A stretch of 26,351 nt of DNA from Clostridia bacterium (lineage in GTDB: Bacteria; Bacillota; Clostridia; TANB77; CAG-508), in NCBI GenBank assembly GCA_900753245.1, contig CAADYJ010000020.1, positions 1-26,351 on the forward strand. The letters are read 5' to 3'. A program made the position numbers and the translations under genes. Numbering within the stretch: position 1 is the first letter of the stretch; the number at the start of each line of letters is the position of its first letter. Shown in pieces: positions 20,779 through 26,351 of the stretch. The notes below the pieces were generated by a model, which made no database searches, was not told where the DNA came from, and saw nothing but the letters and a program-made list of their open reading frames with translations.

Positions 20779-21333
20779 ATGGAGAAGGATTTTTCAACTA
20801 TAAAAAACAATAAGTTATATATGTATATATTGTACTTTTTTATTTTTGCTATTTTAGGTTGGTGCATGGAAACTATTTATAGTTTTATTGTACTAGGGCA
20901 TTTTACAAATAGAGGTTTTTTATATGGTCCTATTTGTCCTATTTATGGTTATGGCGCATTAATTTTAATTATTTTTTTAGGTAAGTATAAAAATAACTCT
21001 TTAAAGCTTTTTACTTATTCTGCTATTATATTTTCTGTTTTTGAATATTTAGCAAGTTATGTATTAGAAGTTTTATTTCATTCTTTTTGGTGGGATTATA
21101 CTAATGACTTTTTCAATTTAAATGGTAGAATTAGCATTTTTTACTCATTTGCTTGGGGAATAATTGCAATTTTATTTGTTGGACATTTATATCCTTTTTT
21201 AAAGAAGAAATTAGAATTATTTGTTTCTAAAATAAATAATGTTTATATAGTATTTTTATTGTATAATTTTTGCATTATTTTTATTATAGACACTATACTT
21301 TCTTGTATAAAATATATAAAACCACTTTTTTAA
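20779..21333 (+). CDS. CmpB-type putative ABC transporter permease (PF06541) membrane protein
   Basis: A 184-residue membrane protein with about five helices. It has the family motifs GWCMETIYSF, NRGFLYGPICPIYGYGA and SFWWDYTNDFFNLNGRIS, the last with a Trp-Asp-Tyr-x(7)-Leu-Asn-Gly-Arg pattern that recurs throughout PF06541. The family is labelled putative ABC transporter but has no demonstrated transport role. AAGGGGGG stands six bases before the ATG. The final codons and stop are inside the downstream terminator hairpin. It is oriented against its neighbours. Confidence 0.85.
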   Translation: MEKDFSTIKNNKLYMYILYFFIFAILGWCMETIYSFIVLGHFTNRGFLYGPICPIYGYGALILIIFLGKYKNNSLKLFTYSAIIFSVFEYLASYVLEVLFHSFWWDYTNDFFNLNGRISIFYSFAWGIIAILFVGHLYPFLKKKLELFVSKINNVYIVFLLYNFCIIFIIDTILSCIKYIKPLF

Positions 21334-21345
21334 AAGTGGTTTTAT
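21316..21345. terminator. Bidirectional terminator at the end of the CmpB-type gene
   Basis: A 14-bp stem: 21316-21329 pairs with 21332-21345 (core ACCACTTTT / AAAAGTGGT), loop TT, followed by TTTTTT. It includes the CmpB stop codon and ends four bases before the convergent methyltransferase stop. Confidence 0.88.
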
Positions 21346-21348
21346 TTT

Positions 21349-21954
21349 TTATATAATAGAATATTTCTTGATTTTTGAAACTGCTAAGCCATCTCCAACT
21401 TCTAATATTTCAGTTTCTAAGTTTTCATTTTCTGTTACATCTTTTATGTACTGTCTTAAATTTCTTACTGCTGTACGTTGCTTATGTTTGTTATAGTCAC
21501 TCATTACATATCCTTTATACAAAATGTTGTCTGCCAATATAACTCCATTATCTTCATTCAACATTCTTAAAGCTTCTTTTAAAAAGAATGGATATTTTCC
21601 CTTTGCTGCATCTATAAACACCATATCATATTTTTCTGTAAGTGTAGGCAATATTTCTACTGCATCACCTTCTAAGATATTAATTTTTTCCGCTACACCT
21701 ACTTTTACAATATTTTGTTTAGCTTCTGCAATTCTTTCTTCATCTCTTTCTATTGTATCTATTATTCCGCCTTCTTGTAAGTATTCTGAAAAGCACATTG
21801 CAGAATATCCAACAGCTGTTCCTATTTCTAGTATTTTTGTTGGTTTTATTTTGGTTAATATTTCATCTACTACCTTTAATGTATCATCCATTATTATTGG
21901 TATATGCTCTTCTAATGCTTTTTCTTTTATTTTTTGTAATTCTTCTTTATTCAT
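21349..21954 (-). CDS. trmR: O-methyltransferase, TrmR/YrrM-like tRNA 5-hydroxyuridine methyltransferase
   Basis: A 201-residue class I SAM-dependent methyltransferase of the catechol O-methyltransferase-like group. Motif I is ILEIGTAVGYSA (about 41-52), followed by acidic IERDEERIAEAK, LEGDAVEILP and the metal-binding DMVFIDAAKGKYPFF and ILADNILYKGYV. B. subtilis YrrM (TrmR) of this type methylates 5-hydroxyuridine at position 34 of tRNA. The nearby U32 gene supports this specific role, which sequence alone cannot prove. AGAGG precedes the ATG. The typA terminator lies just upstream. Confidence 0.85.
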   Translation of the reverse strand: MNKEELQKIKEKALEEHIPIIMDDTLKVVDEILTKIKPTKILEIGTAVGYSAMCFSEYLQEGGIIDTIERDEERIAEAKQNIVKVGVAEKINILEGDAVEILPTLTEKYDMVFIDAAKGKYPFFLKEALRMLNEDNGVILADNILYKGYVMSDYNKHKQRTAVRNLRQYIKDVTENENLETEILEVGDGLAVSKIKKYSII

Positions 21955-21980
21955 TTTTACCTCTTATCATATATTCTTAG

Positions 21981-22010
21981 AAAAAAGGACGTCTCTTTTT
22001 TTAGACGTCT
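21981..22010 (-). terminator. Terminator of typA
   Basis: GGACGTCT (21987-21994) pairs with AGACGTCT (22003-22010; one G-U pair). On the minus strand the stem is followed by six T (21986-21981). It lies 16 bases after the typA stop. Confidence 0.85.
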
Positions 22011-22025
22011 TTTAATAATTTTATA

Positions 22026-23834
22026 TTATCTTCTTGCTTCTCTTTCTCTTGTTTTTGTATCTAATGTTTTCTTTCTTAGTCTAATGTTTTTAGGTGTTAC
22101 TTCAACTAATTCGTCTTCTGCTATAAATTCAATAGCTTTTTCTAGAGACATTTGTAGTGGTGGAACTAAACGAAGTGCATCATCTGATCCTGAAGCTCTT
22201 GTGTTTGTTAAGTGCTTTTCTTTACATACATTTATTGCAATGTCTTCATTTCTTGAGTTTATACCAACTATCATTCCTTCGTAAACATCTACACCTGCTC
22301 CTATTAAAAGTTCTCCTCTTTCTTGAGCATTATATAGACCATATGTTACAGATGTACCTTGTTCAAATGCTACTAAAACGCCTCTTGTTCTTGCTTGAAT
22401 TTCTCCTTTATATGGTTCATAGCAGTCAAATATAGAGTTCATTGTTCCTGTTCCTTTTGTATCTGTTAAGAATTCTGTTCTATATCCAATTAATCCTCTT
22501 GCTGGTATTTTGAATTCTACTTTTGTATGTCCTAATTCTGCTGGTTCCATATTTAGCATTTCTGCTTTACGTCTTCCTAATTTTTCTATAACTGTTCCTA
22601 TTGATTCATCTGGTACATTTACTACCAATTTTTCCATTGGTTCGCATTTTACACCATCTATCTCTTTGAAAATAACTTTTGGACGAGAAACTAAAAGTTC
22701 AAAACCTTCTCTTCTCATTGTTTCTATTAATACAGATAAATGTAATTCTCCACGTCCACATACTTCAAAACTATCTGCTGAATCTGTTTCTTTAACTCTT
22801 AAAGATACGTTTCTTTCTAGTTCTTTAAATAATCTATCTCTAATGTGTCTTGATGTAATAAATTGTCCTTCTTTTCCAGCAAATGGTCCATTATTTACAC
22901 TAAATGTCATAGATACTGTTGGTTCATCTATATCTACAAATGGTATTTTTTCTGGATTATTTAAGTCACATATTGTATCTCCTATATTTATGTCTGCTAT
23001 ACCTGATAATGCTACTATATCTCCTGCTTCAGCTTCTTCTACTTCTACTCTTTTTAAACCTTCATAAGTAAATAATTTAGCTACTTTTCCTTGTGTATTT
23101 TTTTCTTGTTTGCATATTGCTACAGGCATACCTGATTTTATTGTTCCTCTTTCGATTCTTCCTATTGCTATTCTTCCTAAATAGTCATCATAGTCTATGT
23201 TAGATACTAACATTTGAGCTGGTCCTTCTATTTCACAATCTGGTGCATCTATATATTTTACTATTGTATCAAATATGCATGTTACATTATCAGATTCTTC
23301 ATCTAAATTCATCTTTGCTATACCGTTTTTAGCTGATGCATATATTACTGGAAAATCTAATTGATCGTCATTTGCATTTAATTCTATGAATAATTCTAAT
23401 ACTTGGTCTACTACTTTTGCAGGATTTGAACCTGGTCTATCTATTTTGTTTATTACAACTATTGGTTTTAAGTTAAGTGCTAATGATTTTTTTAGAACTT
23501 CTCTTGTTTGAGGCATTGGCCCTTCAAAAGCATCTACTAATAGTAAAACACCATCTACTGTTTTTAAAACACGTTCTACTTCTCCTCCAAAGTCAGCATG
23601 ACCTGGTGTATCTACTATATTTATTTTTATTCCATTATACATAACTGATGTGTTTTTAGAAAGAATTGTAATTCCTCTTTCTTTTTCTAGGTCATTTGAG
23701 TCCATTACTCTTTCTGCTACTTGTTCATTTTCTCTAAATACATGACTTTGTCTTAATAAACAGTCTACAAGTGTTGTTTTTCCATGATCAACGTGTGCTA
23801 TTATTGCTATATTTCTTATTTTTTCATTTTTCAT
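22026..23834 (-). CDS. typA: Translational GTPase TypA/BipA
   Basis: A 602-residue ribosome-associated GTPase. G1 is AHVDHGKTT (13-21), followed by ERGITILSKNTS (G2), VDTPGHADFGGEVERVL (G3), NKIDRPGS (G4) and a YASAKNG G5. EF-G-like domains and the BipA C-terminal domain follow, with GRGELHLSVLIETMRREGFE, ARGLIGYRTEFLTDTKGTG and the closing TPKNIRLRKKTLD. TypA assists 50S assembly and stress responses at low temperature. AAGGGG stands nine bases before the ATG. It follows the S1 gene by 17 bases, so both share a transcript. Confidence 0.97.
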   Translation of the reverse strand: MKNEKIRNIAIIAHVDHGKTTLVDCLLRQSHVFRENEQVAERVMDSNDLEKERGITILSKNTSVMYNGIKINIVDTPGHADFGGEVERVLKTVDGVLLLVDAFEGPMPQTREVLKKSLALNLKPIVVINKIDRPGSNPAKVVDQVLELFIELNANDDQLDFPVIYASAKNGIAKMNLDEESDNVTCIFDTIVKYIDAPDCEIEGPAQMLVSNIDYDDYLGRIAIGRIERGTIKSGMPVAICKQEKNTQGKVAKLFTYEGLKRVEVEEAEAGDIVALSGIADINIGDTICDLNNPEKIPFVDIDEPTVSMTFSVNNGPFAGKEGQFITSRHIRDRLFKELERNVSLRVKETDSADSFEVCGRGELHLSVLIETMRREGFELLVSRPKVIFKEIDGVKCEPMEKLVVNVPDESIGTVIEKLGRRKAEMLNMEPAELGHTKVEFKIPARGLIGYRTEFLTDTKGTGTMNSIFDCYEPYKGEIQARTRGVLVAFEQGTSVTYGLYNAQERGELLIGAGVDVYEGMIVGINSRNEDIAINVCKEKHLTNTRASGSDDALRLVPPLQMSLEKAIEFIAEDELVEVTPKNIRLRKKTLDTKTREREARR

Positions 23835-23851
23835 TTTTCTTACCCCTTATT

Positions 23852-24949
23852 CTATATTTCTTCTTTATATTCGTTTGAAGTTCCTTCTAGTTCTTTTATA
23901 GATAATTCTATTCTCTTTGCTTGCAAATCCATATCTATTATTTTTGCATTTACATGTTGATTTATTTTTAGTTCATCTTCTGGCTTTGTTATTTTCTTTT
24001 CTGCAATTTGTGAAATATGTACTAATCCTTCTATTCCTGGTTCTATTTCTGCAAAAGCTCCAAAAGGCATCATTTTAACAATTTTTACTTTTAAAATATC
24101 TCCTATATGGTATTTTTCTTCTATTTTATTCCAAGGATTTTCTCCTTTTTGTTTGCAACTTAATTTTAGTCTTTTATTTTCTTTATCTAAATCAATTACT
24201 GTTACTTTTATTTTTTCCCCTTGTTTTAATATTTCATCTACTTTTGCATTTCTATCCCATGAAATTTCAGATACATGAAGTAACCCTTGTACTTCACCTA
24301 AGTCTACGAATGCTCCATATGAACTTAGACTCGTAACTGTTCCTTCATACTCTTTTCCTATTTCTACATTACTCCAAAATTCTTCTTGTCTTTTTCTTTT
24401 TTCTTCTTCTAAAACGTTTTTTATTGAACCTATTATTTTATTATTTTTTGGTTCGTATTCTATAATTCTATATTTTATTGTTTTATTTTTATATGTATTT
24501 ATATCTTCGTTTTTACTTATTCCTGACAAAGATAATGGAATAAACACTCTCATTCCATCTATTTTAGTAATTAATCCATTTTCATTTGCTTGCTCTACTT
24601 TTGATTCAATAATTTCGTTTTGTTTTACTTTTTTCTCTAATTCTTTTTTGGCCTGTCTTATTTTTGCATGTTTATAAGATAATAAAACATTTCCCAAACC
24701 ATCATTTTGTTTTAATACATCTGCTGTAATACTATCCCCTACTTTAAACTCATCTTTAGGATTAGCATTTTCATCATCACTATATTCTTTTTTTGGTATA
24801 ATTCCATCAGCTTTATAGTGTATATCTACAAAAATTTCTCCTGTTTGTGTAATGCTTATTATTTTACCAGTTACAGTTTTTTCTAATTTACTTTCTTTTA
24901 AAGATTGATTATATAAGTCTTCAAAAGATAATTCTTTTTCATTTTCCAT
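23852..24949 (-). CDS. rpsA: S1 RNA-binding domain protein (30S ribosomal protein S1 homologue)
   Basis: A 365-residue protein with four S1 repeats. The first begins GKIISITQTGEIFVDIHYKADG and the second is the weaker segment around residue 110-170. The third contains GTVTSLSSYGAFVDLGEVQG with LLHVSEISWDR, and the fourth VKIVKMMPFGAFAEIEPGIEG with LVHISQIAEKKI. Firmicute S1 homologues of this length (YpfD type) bind mRNA. In many Clostridia the gene follows cmk, plsC and ispH, sometimes fused to ispH; here no ispH lies between plsC and this gene. A consensus promoter precedes it. Confidence 0.92.
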   Translation of the reverse strand: MENEKELSFEDLYNQSLKESKLEKTVTGKIISITQTGEIFVDIHYKADGIIPKKEYSDDENANPKDEFKVGDSITADVLKQNDGLGNVLLSYKHAKIRQAKKELEKKVKQNEIIESKVEQANENGLITKIDGMRVFIPLSLSGISKNEDINTYKNKTIKYRIIEYEPKNNKIIGSIKNVLEEEKRKRQEEFWSNVEIGKEYEGTVTSLSSYGAFVDLGEVQGLLHVSEISWDRNAKVDEILKQGEKIKVTVIDLDKENKRLKLSCKQKGENPWNKIEEKYHIGDILKVKIVKMMPFGAFAEIEPGIEGLVHISQIAEKKITKPEDELKINQHVNAKIIDMDLQAKRIELSIKELEGTSNEYKEEI

Positions 24950-24980
24950 AATTTCACCTTACTTATTTTTCAACTATTCT

Positions 24981-25009
24981 ATTATATATCAACAGGCTTT
25001 TATTGTCAA
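24981..25009 (-). promoter_or_regulatory. Consensus vegetative promoter of the S1-typA unit
   Basis: TTGACA (25009-25004), exactly 17 bp, then TATAAT (24986-24981): a perfect housekeeping sigma promoter, 31 bases before the S1 start codon. Strong expression is expected. Confidence 0.88.
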
Positions 25010-25022
25010 CATAATTTTTTCT

Positions 25023-25610
25023 TTATTTAGTCAATTCCAAAATGTGTTCCATTATATCATTAGTTACTTCTTCTAACGCTTGTTTTTCATCTTCTGCATT
25101 TTTATATTTACTATAATCTAATGGTTTTCCATATCTAATTGTAACTTTAGAAAATGCTCCTGTTTTTCCTGAAATACCTACTGGTATTACTTTTGCTCCT
25201 GTTCTTATAGCAAAAAATGCTGCACCATCTTTTACCTTTTCCCCTTTTGCTAATCCATTTCTTGTTCCTTCTGGGAAAAGTGCTATACATTCTCCTTTTT
25301 TCAAATGTTTTAATGATGTTTTTATTGCATTTATATCTTTATCATCCTTTTTTACTGGTATTGATTCAAATACCCAACCTAAAAACGCAAGAAAATGACT
25401 TTTATATAAGTCTTGCTTTGCTAAAAATCTACATTCTCTTTTAGCTGTTACTTCTATTAAAGGAGGATCTAAAAATGTTCTATGATTTCCGCAAAAAATA
25501 AGTGCACCTTCTTTAGGAATATTTTCTGTTCCTTCTACTTTTGCTCTATGTACCACTTTGCAATATAAGTATAATGCACCTTTTACAATTGCTTTTATAA
25601 TTTTTTTCAT
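25023..25610 (-). CDS. plsC: 1-acyl-sn-glycerol-3-phosphate acyltransferase (PlsC)
   Basis: A 195-residue acyltransferase of phospholipid synthesis that turns lysophosphatidic acid into phosphatidic acid at the membrane. The HX4D catalytic motif is NHRTFLD (His43, Asp48), the substrate motif FPEGTRNG is near residue 117, and VIPVGISG is the last block. A short N-terminal hydrophobic stretch (about 5-20) may anchor it. Its start lies one base after the cmk stop, so translation is coupled, as in the common cmk-plsC pair. Confidence 0.94.
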   Translation of the reverse strand: MKKIIKAIVKGALYLYCKVVHRAKVEGTENIPKEGALIFCGNHRTFLDPPLIEVTAKRECRFLAKQDLYKSHFLAFLGWVFESIPVKKDDKDINAIKTSLKHLKKGECIALFPEGTRNGLAKGEKVKDGAAFFAIRTGAKVIPVGISGKTGAFSKVTIRYGKPLDYSKYKNAEDEKQALEEVTNDIMEHILELTK

Positions 25611-25611
25611 T

Positions 25612-26283
25612 TTATTTTTCCTCCTTTCCCTTTATTATTTCTTCTACTTTTTGTTTTACTTCTTCAATGGTTAAATTTGTAGTATCTATATATATTGCAT
25701 CTGGAGCTATTTTTAAGGCTCCTATTTCTTTTTCTTTATCATTTTTATCTCTAATTTGAATATTATTTAGTACTTCTTCGTATGTCATTTCTATTCCTTT
25801 TTCTTGCATTTCCTTATATCTTCTCTTCGCTCTTTCTTCTTCATCTGCATCTAAATATATTTTTATATTTGCATTTGGAAATACATATGTTGTAATATCT
25901 CTACCTTCCATTATAACATCTTTTCCTTTTGCCAAATTTCTTTGAACTTCTACCATTGCAAATCTAACTTCTTTTATAGAAGATATTTGAGAAACTATTT
26001 TTGAAACTTCCTTACTTCTTATTTGTGAAGTTACATCTTCATTATTTAAATATACTTTTTGAGTTCCTTCCTCATTTTCCATATCTATATGAATATTAGG
26101 TAATGATTCTATTATCTTTTCTTTTTCTTCTAAATTAATATTATTTTTTATAGTATACAAAGCTACACATCTATATGTTGCTCCTGTATCTATATTTACA
26201 AGCCCCATTTCCTTTGATATTAAACTTGTTATAGTTCCTTTTCCTGTTCCTGCAGGTCCATCTATTGCTACTACAAATGACAT
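25612..26283 (-). CDS. cmk: Cytidylate kinase
   Basis: A 223-residue CMP/dCMP kinase that phosphorylates CMP with ATP in pyrimidine salvage. The P-loop is GPAGTGKGT (9-17), NIDTGATYRCVALY is the nucleoside-binding motif, VIMEGRDITTYVFPNA the CMP-specific block, and DEEERAKRRYKEM the lid. AAGAGGA stands eight bases before the ATG. It heads the cmk-plsC pair; the region upstream is at the window edge. Confidence 0.96.
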   Translation of the reverse strand: MSFVVAIDGPAGTGKGTITSLISKEMGLVNIDTGATYRCVALYTIKNNINLEEKEKIIESLPNIHIDMENEEGTQKVYLNNEDVTSQIRSKEVSKIVSQISSIKEVRFAMVEVQRNLAKGKDVIMEGRDITTYVFPNANIKIYLDADEEERAKRRYKEMQEKGIEMTYEEVLNNIQIRDKNDKEKEIGALKIAPDAIYIDTTNLTIEEVKQKVEEIIKGKEEK

Positions 26284-26322
26284 ATTTTTTTCCTCTTTTC
26301 TTAAACTATTGGGGACGGGCCG

Positions 26323-26351
26323 TTTTAGTTTAGTTATCTATTAAACTAAAA
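26323..26351. repeat. Hairpin at the right window edge
   Basis: TTTTAGTTTA (26323-26332) and TAAACTAAAA (26342-26351) form a perfect 10-bp inverted repeat with a 9-nt loop. A GC-rich patch GGGGACGGGCCG (26311-26322) precedes it and stands out from the AT-rich surroundings. It may be the end of a terminator or of a dispersed repeat that continues outside the window. Confidence 0.5.

Noticed and set aside
22510..23067. Rightward ORF of 185 codons opposite typA
   Set aside because: TypA is conserved over its full length here; the opposite frame is a shadow.

Overview
The window is very AT-rich DNA from a low-GC Gram-positive bacterium. Genes are preceded by strong Shine-Dalgarno sites (AGGAGG type). 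The gene order ireB-ruvX-yrzB, the cmk-plsC-rpsA block and above all a sporulation sigma factor gene (sigK) point to an endospore-forming Firmicute, most likely an uncultured member of the Clostridia. Species cannot be named from sequence alone.

Host part, left (1-7990): a leftward run carries a small membrane protein, an AT-hook protein with a degenerate ParA/MinD-like domain, a GAF protein with a dead GGDEF domain, ireB, ruvX, a DUF1292 protein, a membrane protein and pgeF. A truncated RhuM-like gene lies at the left edge. A rightward tspO gene faces the 3' half of sigK across a shared terminator.

Inserted element (about 7989-16187, 8.2 kb): sigK is cut in two. Its 3' half is at 7631-7990 and its 5' half ends at about 16187, both on the minus strand. 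Between them lies an element with a large serine recombinase whose 3' end overlaps the attachment site, two membrane proteins, an IS200-type insertion sequence, an XRE regulator, a replication/transfer module and a tandem-HTH protein next to the other attachment site. The module consists of a CRESS-type HUH endonuclease-helicase Rep and an FtsK/TcpA-like translocase. Precise excision at an AA dinucleotide restores one 232-codon pro-sigma-K frame (junction RCIDNEILMHLR). The element is therefore a skin-like element built from an integrative mobilizable element or CRESS-type plasmid. Just upstream of rep is a perfect stem-loop whose loop ends in TAGTATTAC, the origin nonanucleotide of circovirus-like CRESS replicons, followed by tandem 7-bp repeats in the position of iterons. 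In the excised circle the recombinase frame loses its host-supplied stop codon and runs in frame into the tandem-HTH gene.

Host part, right (16190-26351): the 5' half of sigK with a hydrophobic pro-sequence, a GH3 (NagZ-type) hydrolase, a DUF368 transporter, a small membrane protein, a U32 family protein, a decayed RelE/ParE toxin-antitoxin pair, a CmpB-type membrane protein, an O-methyltransferase, typA, an S1 protein, plsC and cmk. The U32 protein and the methyltransferase probably act together in tRNA wobble uridine modification. No tRNA, rRNA or CRISPR array was seen.
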